Of a DNA stretch of 64,000 nt, positions 9,191 through 17,747 are shown in pieces. The notes under the pieces are model-generated. The model did no database searches and was not told the origin of the DNA. It saw only the letters and a list, made by a program, of their open reading frames with translations. Made by a program: the position numbers and the translations under genes. Source of the stretch: Candidatus Nitrospira nitrosa (GTDB taxonomy: Bacteria; Nitrospirota; Nitrospiria; Nitrospirales; Nitrospiraceae); assembly GCF_001458735.1 (NCBI RefSeq), contig NZ_CZQA01000001.1, positions 1,054,001-1,118,000 of the forward strand, in the 5' to 3' direction. Every line of letters begins with the position of its first letter. Within the stretch, counting starts at the first letter, position 1.

Positions 9191-9478
9191 ATGTTTCAAA
9201 CACCTCGTAAGCCAGGGATGCCCTGGGTCCCAGGTCGCCCCCAGCCTCCACGAAGTCGGCCTCGTTCTTCACCGACGGGTCAGCAGGATCAGTTTGGTTC
9301 CTTGAACGCCTCGCTTCTCTACTGTCCCCGTTGCCGAGTTGCAACACCAACCAGAGAGCGACTGCTTCTCGTTCTTCCCAGCGGAAATCTTTACGAATAT
9401 CTTTGTGCGCAGTGTGGGACCTCCACCGGGTCAAAGACTGAGAATCCTGAAAGACCCGTTCACATTGTCGCACCCTGA
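9191..9478 (+). CDS. Small zinc-ribbon-like protein
   Basis: 95 residues. The first 35 are Pro/Arg-rich and look disordered. The second half has a CPRC knuckle near residue 45 and a CAQC knuckle near residue 72, separated by a short beta-hairpin-like stretch (ERLLLVLPSGNLYEYL), which is the layout of a single zinc ribbon. No catalytic residues are evident. Such ribbons often bind nucleic acid or act as protein adaptors; the role here is unknown. The neighbours are unrelated small genes. The ribosome site is weak, so the exact start is uncertain. Confidence 0.55.
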   Translation: MFQTPRKPGMPWVPGRPQPPRSRPRSSPTGQQDQFGSLNASLLYCPRCRVATPTRERLLLVLPSGNLYEYLCAQCGTSTGSKTENPERPVHIVAP

Positions 9479-9731
9479 TCCCTGCAATCCTGCAGCAAGG
9501 CTCACTTGGCAAAGGGCTTAGCCACGAGCTTACAGCCATCGATCATTTGTAAGATCGATTCCTAGGCAGCAGCGGTGTGCAGAGACTAAGTCTACGCGCG
9601 TGGGAGGGGTGATGAATGCAAAGCCGCATGGGCGACAGCCCTTTCATGATTTCAGCAGGCCTGTTTTTAGTAGTATGGTGACGATCCGGGAGGGTATGAA
9701 CCCAGAAGTAAAATATTCAGTAGAGAGACCG

Positions 9732-9992
9732 TCACTGAATCTGCGACAGGGGGATTCCTTCTTCAATCAGCATCACCGGGATATGATCGCGGATGGGATA
9801 CAGAAGCGTTCCGTCTTCGCGGATTAACCCCGCCTCAAAGGGTTCGGTAACTGGTCGGTTGCCCTTATTTTTCAATTCACCTCGAGTGACCGATGTATTC
9901 AGCGCAATGATGACGGAGTCGTCTGCGGCCGTCACTTTTTGTTTTGTCTCAGGGCAACAGAGGATCGCCAGCAGATCCGGATTGATATTCAT
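9732..9992 (-). CDS. Trm112-like / UPF0434 family protein
   Basis: 86 residues beginning MNINPDLLAILCCPETK. The CCPxTK knuckle and the C-terminal LLYPIRDHIPVMLIEEG segment are typical of the Trm112/UPF0434 (YcaR-like) family, small proteins often acting as partners of methyltransferases. The ATG at 9992 is preferred to the longer start at 10025 because GGGGAGG precedes it at good spacing and the Trm112 pattern begins there. It lies alone on the minus strand, pointing away from the DUF502 gene. There is a Cys pair at the N terminus but no second pair, so zinc binding may be partial. Confidence 0.8.
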   Translation of the reverse strand: MNINPDLLAILCCPETKQKVTAADDSVIIALNTSVTRGELKNKGNRPVTEPFEAGLIREDGTLLYPIRDHIPVMLIEEGIPLSQIQ

Positions 9993-10124
9993 AGACTCTA
10001 TCCTCCCCACAGTTGACACATGCACGATCCTGTATCATGCCACCAAGTACGATGAAGTCTCAAGAGCTCTCCAGCACTGAAGAAATCTGGTAGACTACCA
10101 AAAACTGGTGGTCGGGAACGGAAC

Positions 10125-10739
10125 ATGGTGAAAGCCTTCTGGAAAACCTGTGTGGCTGGGCTCATTCTCATTCTGCCGGCCTGGGCCACGCTGCTGATCC
10201 TGTCGACCCTTTTTACCGCCCTTGATAGTGTGGTAGGCCGATATCTGGTCTACCCTTTTCCTGGCCTTGGCCTCCTGCTCTTAGTGCTTCTGCTCATTCT
10301 CGTCGGAGTCATCGGCGATCATATGATCTCTCGTGGCTTGTTCGAAAGAGTGGAACGGCGGATTGAACAGATCCCGCTCGTGCAAAGTATTTACCTCACG
10401 TTAAAAGGCATGACGGACCTCGTCAATTTTCGCTCCCGATTTGGGCAGAGCCGGGTCGTCGCATTTCCATTTCCGCGTGATGGATGTTGGGCCTTAGGAT
10501 TTGTCATGGGTACAGCCCCCCCGGCCCTTCAAGTAGACCAGTCCCATACACTTGTGATGGTATTTGTTCCGACTGCCATTCATCCATTTACGGGGTATTT
10601 GGCGTTTATTCCGGACATCGCCCTCAAACCAATTAATCTGCCCTTCGAGGAGGCCATGAAGATGGAATTCTCGGCTGGATTTTACAGACCACGGGCCGGA
10701 TGGCTTACCCCGTCCCCGGCCATCCTCCCAAGATCATGA
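10125..10739 (+). CDS. DUF502 family inner-membrane protein
   Basis: 204 residues. Two strong hydrophobic helices at about 10-33 and 45-67 are followed by the DUF502 signature region: a GLFERVERRIEQIPLVQSIYLTLKG stretch (split here as GLFERVERR and IPLVQSIY) and the G-x-V-x2-F-x-P core. Members are two-helix membrane proteins of unknown role found in many bacteria. The stop overlaps the start of the next gene (ATGA at 10736-10739), so the two are translationally coupled. Confidence 0.85.
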   Translation: MVKAFWKTCVAGLILILPAWATLLILSTLFTALDSVVGRYLVYPFPGLGLLLLVLLLILVGVIGDHMISRGLFERVERRIEQIPLVQSIYLTLKGMTDLVNFRSRFGQSRVVAFPFPRDGCWALGFVMGTAPPALQVDQSHTLVMVFVPTAIHPFTGYLAFIPDIALKPINLPFEEAMKMEFSAGFYRPRAGWLTPSPAILPRS

Positions 10740-11236
10740 ATCTCAATGTGTTCAACATTAGGCCAGCCACCGTGGCCGATGTGCAGACAATTGTCGATTT
10801 CAATGCGGCCATGGCTCTCGAAACGGAACAACGTAGACTGGATCGCGATCGGCTCCAAGACGGTGCACTCGCACTCTTGGCACATCCTCAGTATGGCTTT
10901 TACGTTGTGGCGGAAACTCCCGTTGAGACCATTCCCACCGCTGTCGGTCAACTCATGATCACCTTTGAGTGGAGTGATTGGCGCAACGGGCTCTTTTGGT
11001 GGGTTCAGAGCGTCTATGTTACACCGGAGTGGCGTCGACGTGGTGTCTATCGAGCCATGCATGAGCACATTGCCACCCGAGCCAAGGGAGATCCACAAGT
11101 TTGTGGGATTCGTCTCTATGTTGAACACCAGAATCAGCACGCCCAAACTGTCTATCGACGTGTGGGACTCAGTCCCTCTGCCTATACGGTTTATGAACAA
11201 GATTTCATACTGGGCCATCAGCGACCGAATCCCTGA
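10736..11236 (+). CDS. GNAT family N-acetyltransferase
   Basis: 166 residues from the ATG at 10736, chosen because it overlaps the DUF502 stop. The acetyl-CoA binding motif A is clear in VQSVYVTPEWRRRGVYRAM (beta4 followed by R-x2-G-x-G/Y type turn). The C-terminal motif NQHAQTVYRRVGL resembles the usual N-x-x-A-x-x-x-Y-x-x-x-G-F segment. These enzymes move an acetyl group from acetyl-CoA to an amine; the acceptor cannot be read from sequence. It is coupled to a membrane protein upstream and two lipoproteins downstream. Confidence 0.85.
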   Translation: MNLNVFNIRPATVADVQTIVDFNAAMALETEQRRLDRDRLQDGALALLAHPQYGFYVVAETPVETIPTAVGQLMITFEWSDWRNGLFWWVQSVYVTPEWRRRGVYRAMHEHIATRAKGDPQVCGIRLYVEHQNQHAQTVYRRVGLSPSAYTVYEQDFILGHQRPNP

Positions 11237-11251
11237 AAAGGAGTACTCGAT

Positions 11252-11638
11252 ATGAAGATCGTTCAATCTGTCTATACTCTGCTGGTCCTTACCATACTCA
11301 TACAAGGCTGCGCCTTCAGTAGAGGGACGCTCGGAGACGACATCAAATCAGACACCGTCGCAGCGCTTCAAAAGGGAATCACCACAAAGGATGAAGTCAT
11401 TCGCCTGTTGGGCGCTCCAGATCGGTTGCTCCCACTCAATGGTCGAGACGTTTTTCAGTACTACCGATATGATGCCAAGGCCGGGAGCCTCCTGTTGATC
11501 ATTCTCAACTTTTCGCGCCTTTCCATTAAAAGTGACGACCTCTTCGTGATCCTCAACCGTGAGGGGATCGTCGAAGATGTGATCGCATCGAAACGCACGG
11601 AGGCACTAGCCTTCCGATTCTGGCCATTTGGGGAGTGA
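11252..11638 (+). CDS. Lipoprotein with SmpA/OmlA (BamE)-like repeat
   Basis: 128 residues. A lipoprotein signal is visible: basic N terminus, hydrophobic stretch, then a lipobox ILIQGC with Cys20. After it comes the segment KGITTKDEVIRLLGAPDR, the characteristic helix-G-x-P pattern of the SmpA/OmlA fold found in BamE and related outer-membrane lipoproteins, followed by a beta-strand-rich tail. It probably sits on the outer membrane facing the periplasm. The next gene codes for a second lipoprotein with a similar pattern, and starts 1 nt after this stop. Confidence 0.75.
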   Translation: MKIVQSVYTLLVLTILIQGCAFSRGTLGDDIKSDTVAALQKGITTKDEVIRLLGAPDRLLPLNGRDVFQYYRYDAKAGSLLLIILNFSRLSIKSDDLFVILNREGIVEDVIASKRTEALAFRFWPFGE

Positions 11639-11639
11639 T

Positions 11640-12068
11640 ATGAGAAGTATCATCAGTCGAATGGTCCCGCTTGTACTGGGGGCCCTGGTCTCTCTGGCCC
11701 TACTGGGTTGTAACGTGATTCGTGTTTCGTTCAATACTTCCCTTGGTCCGGAGGATGTCACCTTCATTGTACCTGGCAAGACCACCTTGTCCGAGGTGGT
11801 CGCCAAACTTGGGGCGCCCCACTCCATCATCGATTCTGATACGGGGGTTGTGGCTACATACCGATTTTTCGATGTGAAATACTCACGGGTCAATTTTGGT
11901 TGGTTGGCAAAGCCTTGGACCCCGGTCGATCCTGATTTGATCTTTTCTCGCACGGGACTTGGCGTTGACGCGTTCCAAATCTTGTGCGACTCCCGGTGGG
12001 TCGTGTTACATCAAGAGTTTCAGCGGCACCTCATCAGACCGCCCTTCTATCCCTATCCATTTCAGTAG
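11640..12068 (+). CDS. Second SmpA/OmlA-like lipoprotein
   Basis: 142 residues from the ATG at 11640, which lies one base after the preceding stop and behind GGGGAG. Signal peptide and lipobox LALLGC are clear. The segment GKTTLSEVVAKLGAPHSI matches the G-x-T-x5-V-x2-L-G-x-P pattern of its upstream neighbour, so the pair probably arose by duplication or act together. The C-terminal part is unlike the neighbour and unrecognised. Likely envelope assembly or maintenance role, by family analogy only. Confidence 0.7.
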   Translation: MRSIISRMVPLVLGALVSLALLGCNVIRVSFNTSLGPEDVTFIVPGKTTLSEVVAKLGAPHSIIDSDTGVVATYRFFDVKYSRVNFGWLAKPWTPVDPDLIFSRTGLGVDAFQILCDSRWVVLHQEFQRHLIRPPFYPYPFQ

Positions 12069-12138
12069 TCAGGACTCTCAGTCTCCCGTGAATTACTACG
12101 TGGCACTAGCGGCGGCAGACTCGCTATAATGATAAACT

Positions 12139-12993
12139 ATGAGTCAGGGAACCACAGATCCCGCTCCGTGCTCCACGCATGACAACCCCTCTTCGTCCTA
12201 TATCCCAGCCGACAAAGATACCGAGTTTCTCCAACGGGATGAGTTACGTCCCATTCGGATCGGGCTCGAACTGCTGAAGCCAGAACTCATCCAAAAAGAA
12301 GAACAGATCAAGTCCACCATCGTCGTCTTCGGGAGCGCTAGGCTGCACGAGCCGGCGGCTGCTACACAGACGCTGCGGCAGGCAGAAGAGAAAGCTGCTA
12401 GGGCTCCTGCAGATCGGACGCTCCAACAACAACTGGCCATCGCCAAACGTCAACTTGAGCTTGCGAAATACTATGACGTGGCCAGAGACTTTGCGCGGCT
12501 GGTCTCGTCGACCTGCCAGGTCGATGGGCATTGCGACTATGTCGTAGTGACGGGCGGTGGTCCCGGCATTATGGAAGCAGCCAACCGTGGGGCGGCAGAT
12601 GTGAATGCCAAGTCGATAGGACTCAACATCACGTTGCCGCACGAGCAGTACCCAAATCCCTACATTACCCCTCGACTCAGTTTTCAATTTCGCTATTTTG
12701 CGATCAGGAAAATGCATTTTCTCATCCGTGCCAAGGCCCTCGTAGCGTTTCCCGGAGGATTCGGCACTCTCGATGAACTGTTTGAGACACTGACCCTGCT
12801 CCAAACGGGTAAGACGGACAAGGTCATCGTGATCCTCGTCGGGCGGGACTTCTGGGAGAGACTGATCAATTGGCAATTGCTTGTTGAGTACGGACTGATT
12901 TCACAGACGGACCTGGATCTCTTTCACTATACGGAAACGGCTCAGGAAGCCTGGGACTTGATCGCACGCCACAATGGAGTACCCCCTACATGA
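12139..12993 (+). CDS. LOG family protein (TIGR00730-type Rossmann fold)
   Basis: 284 residues. The family motifs GGGPGIMEAANRGA and PGGFGTLDELFE are both present. These are the nucleotide-binding and catalytic motifs of LOG (Lonely Guy) phosphoribohydrolases, which release a base from nucleoside 5'-monophosphates. A charged stretch of about 35 residues (near 60-110) is inserted between the first Rossmann strand (TIVVFGSAR) and the rest, longer than in minimal LOG proteins. The stop overlaps the next start (ATGA at 12990), so it is coupled to the beta-CASP nuclease. True substrate unknown. Confidence 0.85.
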   Translation: MSQGTTDPAPCSTHDNPSSSYIPADKDTEFLQRDELRPIRIGLELLKPELIQKEEQIKSTIVVFGSARLHEPAAATQTLRQAEEKAARAPADRTLQQQLAIAKRQLELAKYYDVARDFARLVSSTCQVDGHCDYVVVTGGGPGIMEAANRGAADVNAKSIGLNITLPHEQYPNPYITPRLSFQFRYFAIRKMHFLIRAKALVAFPGGFGTLDELFETLTLLQTGKTDKVIVILVGRDFWERLINWQLLVEYGLISQTDLDLFHYTETAQEAWDLIARHNGVPPT

Positions 12994-14387
12994 AACTCTC
13001 ATTCTACGGCGCAGCTCGCTCAGTGACAGGAAGCCGACATCTGTTAGAAGTGCCAGGGTTTCGAGTCCTGCTCGACTGTGGCCTGTTTCAGGGACGGCGA
13101 GAAGAAGCGTTTCGGCGAAACCGAGAATTCGGGTTCGATCCGAAGTCGTTGGGGGCGATCCTTCTGTCGCATGCCCACATCGACCACTCCGGAGCGTTAC
13201 CTGTGTTGCCGAGAAAGGGATTTTCGGGGAAGGTTTACCTCACCAGAGCCTCTGCCGACCTCGCCGGGATCATGCTCGAAGATTCGGCTCGCGTGCAAGA
13301 GAACGACTGCCGCTATGTGAATAAGCAGGAAAAGCGACGGGGAAAAGCGTGTGTACAGGCGCTCTATGACGGCGATGATGTGCGAAAAATCCTGAAGCGG
13401 TTTGAGGGCAGCCGATATGGAGACCAGCTGAAAATTGCGCCTCGCCTGACGGCCTCCTTTCACGACGCAGGCCACATCCTGGGATCTGCCGCTGTCCGTG
13501 TGAAATACACCGCTCGCGGCAATAGCACGACGATCCTGTTCAGCGGGGACTTAGGGCGATCTCATATGCCAATCCTGCGAGACCCCGAGCCACCGCCTTC
13601 CTGCGATGTCCTGATCCTGGAATCCACTTACGGTGACCGCTTGCACGAGCAGGCTGGGGAAGAGATGAAGAAGAAGGCGCAGGACCTGATCGCCCATGCG
13701 CGTGAACACAAGAGCAAAATCATTGTGCCGGCGTTTGCCGTGGGGCGCACGCAGGAACTGGTTATGAGGATCAAAGAGCTGGTCGGAGAAGGCCGGGTCG
13801 AGCCGATTCCCATCTATATCGATTCTCCGTTGGCGGACAAGGCCACGGAAGTCTTCAAACGTCACCCAGAGTGCTATGACGAGGAAACCATGAAGACCTT
13901 TTCCTCGGGCGGGGATGTTTTTGCCTCCCGCTACATCCATTTCGTCTCCTCTCCGGAAGAGAGTAAGCGCCTTAATGCCATGCGCGGTCCCTGCGTCATC
14001 ATTTCTTCCTCCGGTATGTGCGAGGGGGGACGGGTCATTCACCATCTCAAACATGCCATTCAGGACGAGGCGAACGTCATCGTCTTTGTCGGCTTTCAAG
14101 CCGAACATACCCTCGGGCGCAAACTGGTCGAGGGGTGGGACGTGGTGCCAATCTTTGGGGTTCCGACCAAACGCCGCGCGCAAATCATGAAGTTCAACGG
14201 CCTCTCCGCCCATGCTGATCGCAATGATCTGCTCGCCTATGTGCGAGCGATCGATCCACTGCCGAGTACGATCTTCATCGTCCATGGCGAAGAGAAGCAG
14301 GCCCTTTCGCTGGGGGCGGCAATCCAGGCAGACCATCCGAAGATTGATGTGCGGATCCCGCACCAGGGCAGCACGCATGAAATGTAG
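12990..14387 (+). CDS. Metallo-beta-lactamase fold beta-CASP RNA nuclease
   Basis: 465 residues. The zinc motif HAHIDHSG lies near residue 60 and further MBL ligands follow (HDAGHILGS near 158, FSGDLGRS near 184). A beta-CASP insert follows, and the C-terminal RMBL-like part carries the FNGLSAHADRNDL motif. This is the layout of CPSF-73-like bacterial RNA nucleases. It is presumably cytoplasmic and acts in RNA processing or decay. It overlaps the LOG gene by 4 nt and the downstream peptidase gene by 11 nt, making a tight three-gene operon. Confidence 0.9.
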   Translation: MKLSFYGAARSVTGSRHLLEVPGFRVLLDCGLFQGRREEAFRRNREFGFDPKSLGAILLSHAHIDHSGALPVLPRKGFSGKVYLTRASADLAGIMLEDSARVQENDCRYVNKQEKRRGKACVQALYDGDDVRKILKRFEGSRYGDQLKIAPRLTASFHDAGHILGSAAVRVKYTARGNSTTILFSGDLGRSHMPILRDPEPPPSCDVLILESTYGDRLHEQAGEEMKKKAQDLIAHAREHKSKIIVPAFAVGRTQELVMRIKELVGEGRVEPIPIYIDSPLADKATEVFKRHPECYDEETMKTFSSGGDVFASRYIHFVSSPEESKRLNAMRGPCVIISSSGMCEGGRVIHHLKHAIQDEANVIVFVGFQAEHTLGRKLVEGWDVVPIFGVPTKRRAQIMKFNGLSAHADRNDLLAYVRAIDPLPSTIFIVHGEEKQALSLGAAIQADHPKIDVRIPHQGSTHEM

Positions 14388-15588
14388 TTCTGGGCGCGCG
14401 GCACGGGTAATGCTGTTGTCCTGGATCGCCGCGCTACTTGCGGGGTGCCTCTCCGTGTCGGCGGCTGAACCCGACCAACCGCGCCAACGGATTCGGGACA
14501 TGGGCGTCGTGATCGGGCAGTATCAGCCTGGTCCACTCAATGCCATCACTGATGTGGCAGGAGTAAGGGTCGGGCATACCACACTCATCTCCGGGGAAGG
14601 GAAATTGGTTCCGGGGCAGGGGCCTGTACGCACAGGCGTCACCGTCGTCATTCCGCGTGACGACGTGTGGCACAAGAAAGTGCCGGCTGGATTCTTCGTC
14701 CTCAACGGTACCGGAGAAATGACGGGCCTCTCGTGGGTAGCGGAGTCAGGCTTTCTCGAATACCCCATCGCCCTCACAAACACGTTGAATATCCCCCGTG
14801 TTGAGAACGGAGTCATGAGCTGGATGATCAGGCAGTATCCAGCCATCGGCATCGAAGACGACACGCTTACGCCGGTCGTGGCGGAATGTGACGACGGACG
14901 GTTGAACGACATCCAAGGCCGCCATGTGTCTGAACAGGATGTGATGACCGCATTAGATGGCGCCAGCAGAGGCCCAGTGACAGAAGGCACGGTCGGAGCC
15001 GGCACGGGCATGGTCTCCTATGGATTCAAGGGAGGCATCGGCACGTCGTCGAGAATATTGCCAGATAAAGATGGGGGTTACCAAGTCGGCATACTGGTCA
15101 ATGCCAACCATGGCCGCAGACCGGAACTCAGCATCGGTGGTGTGCCAGTGGGGAAACTCTATGACCCTCCCCCTCAGGGACAACAACAGTCTCAGGCGCT
15201 CTCACCCGGCCAGAGCGAAGGGTCCATTATTGTGATCATTGCCACCGATGCACCCCTCGATAGCCGACAGTTGACGAGACTGGCCAAGCGTGCCGCACTC
15301 GGCCTCGCTCGCACGGGTTCTACGGCGCGTCACAGCAGCGGCGACTTCATGCTGGCCTTTTCCACCTCGAATGTGATTCCCCATTATCCGAAAGAACCCA
15401 CCTACAATCTCACGCACCTTGCCGACAGTCATATCAATCCACTCATCACCGCCACGGTCGAGGCTACGGAAGAAGCGATCCTCAACGCCCTCACCATGGC
15501 GACGTCGGTCACGGGCCGTGATGGGCGTCGGATTGAAGCGCTCGACCTCACCCGCCTTAAGGAGATCTTACAGCCGATTCAGCGTTAG
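14377..15588 (+). CDS. P1 family peptidase (DmpA/BapA-like), secreted
   Basis: 403 residues from the ATG at 14377, which overlaps the preceding stop; ATG 14410 is an alternative. A signal peptide (MLLSWIAALLAGCLSVSAA) shows export, and its Cys could make it a lipoprotein. The protein matches the P1 (DmpA) family: IRDMGVVIGQYQPGPLNAITDVAGVRVGH near the N terminus (core GxxNAITDVxGVxVGH) and a GS-IIV site near the middle where these precursors self-cleave to expose the catalytic Ser. The RHSSGDFMLAF segment is also conserved. P1 enzymes cleave N-terminal residues, including beta- and D-amino acids, from small peptides. Confidence 0.88.
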   Translation: MKCSSGRAARVMLLSWIAALLAGCLSVSAAEPDQPRQRIRDMGVVIGQYQPGPLNAITDVAGVRVGHTTLISGEGKLVPGQGPVRTGVTVVIPRDDVWHKKVPAGFFVLNGTGEMTGLSWVAESGFLEYPIALTNTLNIPRVENGVMSWMIRQYPAIGIEDDTLTPVVAECDDGRLNDIQGRHVSEQDVMTALDGASRGPVTEGTVGAGTGMVSYGFKGGIGTSSRILPDKDGGYQVGILVNANHGRRPELSIGGVPVGKLYDPPPQGQQQSQALSPGQSEGSIIVIIATDAPLDSRQLTRLAKRAALGLARTGSTARHSSGDFMLAFSTSNVIPHYPKEPTYNLTHLADSHINPLITATVEATEEAILNALTMATSVTGRDGRRIEALDLTRLKEILQPIQR

Positions 15589-15693
15589 TCAGCATCTTGA
15601 CTGGTTAAACACGGTCCTGCATCACCGTGCTTGCATTTGCGGGACCCTCCTGGCTATTCTTCCGATCAGCTGTGAATGAAGGAGACGAGCTCA

Positions 15694-15921
15694 ATGGGCG
15701 ACTACCAAATCGGCGGCGGGTTACAACTCCTGACGGCGGTGCAAAAGACAGAGGCCTTCGCGGAGTTTCTGAAAGCGCGGATGATTCATGCGCTGGAGAC
15801 CGAGGATCCGACGGAACTCCACTACCTGCTTGCGCAAGTCGACGACTACCATTCGTATCTCTGGCGCTACTATAAAAAGCTCGCGCAAGTCCGAGCCCAG
15901 CGGATGGATCCCGGAGTCTGA
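15694..15921 (+). CDS. Small helical protein, unknown function
   Basis: 75 residues from the ATG at 15694, preceded by AAGGAG. The sequence is helical with many charged residues and a Tyr/Trp-rich centre (DDYHSYLWRYYKKL). No signal, membrane helix or cysteine. It sits between the P1 peptidase and the FIST gene on the same strand. The ribosome site, spacing and composition support a real gene; the family is not recognised. Confidence 0.6.
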   Translation: MGDYQIGGGLQLLTAVQKTEAFAEFLKARMIHALETEDPTELHYLLAQVDDYHSYLWRYYKKLAQVRAQRMDPGV

Positions 15922-15998
15922 CGTCTGGACCGTTCCGGGGCCGTGCCAGCAATTCACAGATCCTGTTTCCATTCTGCTCTACACCGTGAGGCTTTTTC

Positions 15999-17165
15999 AT
16001 GCAGTTTGCCGTCGCGCTTTCAAGACAGGTCGAGACAGACGCGGCCGCATTAGAGGTCGCCGCAGGGATTCGTGCGCAGCTGGCCGGAACTCCCATTGAT
16101 CTTGCGTGTGTCTTCTTCTCCGCTCACCATGCAGAGGGACTCGATCGGCTCGTACCGGTGCTGACCGGAACGCTTCGTCCCAAACTGCTCCTCGGCTGCA
16201 GTGGCGAAGGTGTGATTGCTGGTGCAGAGGAACTGGAGACCATGCCGGCGATCACCGTCTGGGCGGCGGTGCTTCCTGATGTTGACCTTCATCCGGTACA
16301 CTCCTCCTTTTCTCCGACGCAAGATCAATTCCACCTCACGGGATGGCCTGATCCGGGCATCGACGATGGGACTTTTCTCCTCGTTGCCGATCCTTTCACC
16401 ACACCCATCCAAGATATCTTGGGCATCTTGGACGATCGATACCCTGGCGCCATGGCGATTGGTGGCCTTGCCGGTGGCGGACAAGAGGTGGGGATGAATC
16501 GGCTCGTGCTCAACGATCAGGTCTTTGACGGGGGGCTCGTGGGCGTGCGTCTCTCCGGAGCCATCGATATTCGTCCGGTGATCTCGCAGGGCTGTCGTAT
16601 GATCGGTGAACGGTTTGTGGTGACCAAGGCCGAACGAAATCTGATTCATGAACTCGGAGGCGAGCCGGCGTTAGATCGACTGCAAGCGGCCTTTGACTCG
16701 TTACCGGAAGATGCCAAGCAGAAGGCCAATCGCGCGCTTCATCTCGGCATCGTCATCGACGAACAACGAAACCGGTTCGAGCGCGGAGACTTTCTCATCC
16801 GCAATCTACTCGGTGCCGACCGGGCCACAGGTGCCGTGGCGATCGGCGAAATGGTGCAAGAGGGCCAAACGGTGCAGTTCCAACTGCGTGATGCCGCGTC
16901 GGCCAGCGACGAGTTCAACTTGCTGCTCGAGGCCGATCACGCGCGTCATCGCCATCCTCCGCTCGGCGCCCTCATGTTCAGTTGCTGCGGACGCGGTCAA
17001 GGACTCTTCGGAACACCCAACCATGACGCAGGGACAGCATTGGCACGGTTAGGATCGATTCCGCTCGCCGGGTTCTTTGCGCAGGGAGAAATCGGGCCGG
17101 TCGGTGGCCGAAACTTTCTCCACGGGTACACTGCGAGTCTGGCACTATTCGCAGAACGAGATTGA
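15999..17165 (+). CDS. FIST-domain sensory protein
   Basis: 388 residues. The N-terminal FIST domain (about 20-215) contains LLGCSGEGVIAGAEELE, and the FIST_C domain (about 225-365) contains NFLLRNLLG-type FLIRNLLGAD and the SCCGRGQGLFG segment with GFFAQGEIGPVGG near the end. FIST domains bind small ligands, probably amino acids or related compounds, and are usually fused to or encoded near signalling proteins. Here the protein has no output domain and no signalling gene lies directly beside it, so its partner is unknown. Confidence 0.88.
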   Translation: MQFAVALSRQVETDAAALEVAAGIRAQLAGTPIDLACVFFSAHHAEGLDRLVPVLTGTLRPKLLLGCSGEGVIAGAEELETMPAITVWAAVLPDVDLHPVHSSFSPTQDQFHLTGWPDPGIDDGTFLLVADPFTTPIQDILGILDDRYPGAMAIGGLAGGGQEVGMNRLVLNDQVFDGGLVGVRLSGAIDIRPVISQGCRMIGERFVVTKAERNLIHELGGEPALDRLQAAFDSLPEDAKQKANRALHLGIVIDEQRNRFERGDFLIRNLLGADRATGAVAIGEMVQEGQTVQFQLRDAASASDEFNLLLEADHARHRHPPLGALMFSCCGRGQGLFGTPNHDAGTALARLGSIPLAGFFAQGEIGPVGGRNFLHGYTASLALFAERD

Positions 17166-17169
17166 TAGG

Positions 17170-17191
17170 CCAGCTGGGTTGACCCAGCTGG
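17170..17191 (+). terminator. Perfect hairpin between FIST and FKBP genes
   Basis: CCAGCTGGGT (17170-17179) and ACCCAGCTGG (17182-17191) form a 10-bp perfect stem with a 2-nt loop, starting just after the FIST stop. There is no T-run, so it may be a factor-dependent end or an mRNA-stabilising structure rather than a classic terminator. Confidence 0.4.
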
Positions 17192-17226
17192 GCCGACCAT
17201 GCCATACAGTGTGAGGAGGACATCGT

Positions 17227-17655
17227 ATGAAATCACCCTATCTTTCATCACTCATTGCGATGGTCGTGCTGACGCTATCATTGGGAGTAGGAGGTTCCAT
17301 GGCCGAGAATAATCAGGAAGTCACAACGCCTTCGGGGCTGAAATATGTCGATCAAGTGGTTGGCACGGGAGAGGTGGCCGTTGCGGGTAAAACAGCGAAC
17401 GTACACTACACCGGCTGGCTTGAAAACGGGAAAAAGTTTGATAGCTCCGTCGATCGCGGGCAGCCCTTCTCATTTCCGCTTGGTGCCGGGCGCGTCATCA
17501 AGGGTTGGGATGAAGGGGTTCAGGGGATGAAAGTAGGAGGCAAGCGCAAGCTCACCATCCCATCCGATTTAGGCTACGGCTCACGTGGTGCCGGTGGAGT
17601 GATTCCACCCAATGCCACATTAGTGTTTGATGTTGAGCTCCTTGGAATCCGTTGA
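17227..17655 (+). CDS. FKBP-type peptidyl-prolyl isomerase, periplasmic
   Basis: 142 residues. A signal peptide of about 27 residues precedes a single FKBP domain with the usual blocks: [38 protein letters not shown] and [14 protein letters not shown]. The enzyme catalyses cis-trans isomerisation of prolyl bonds during folding of exported proteins. GAGGAGG precedes the ATG. The gene is monocistronic, with a hairpin upstream and about 90 bp before gcvT. Confidence 0.93.
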   Translation: MKSPYLSSLIAMVVLTLSLGVGGSMAENNQEVTTPSGLKYVDQVVGTGEVAVAGKTANVHYTGWLENGKKFDSSVDRGQPFSFPLGAGRVIKGWDEGVQGMKVGGKRKLTIPSDLGYGSRGAGGVIPPNATLVFDVELLGIR

Positions 17656-17747
17656 GCACCGGCAGGTGTATCAGGTCAGAACATCATCACGTCCAGGTTT
17701 TAAGAATCCTGTGACGCGACGGACCTAGTGGCTTTCGACTGATTATT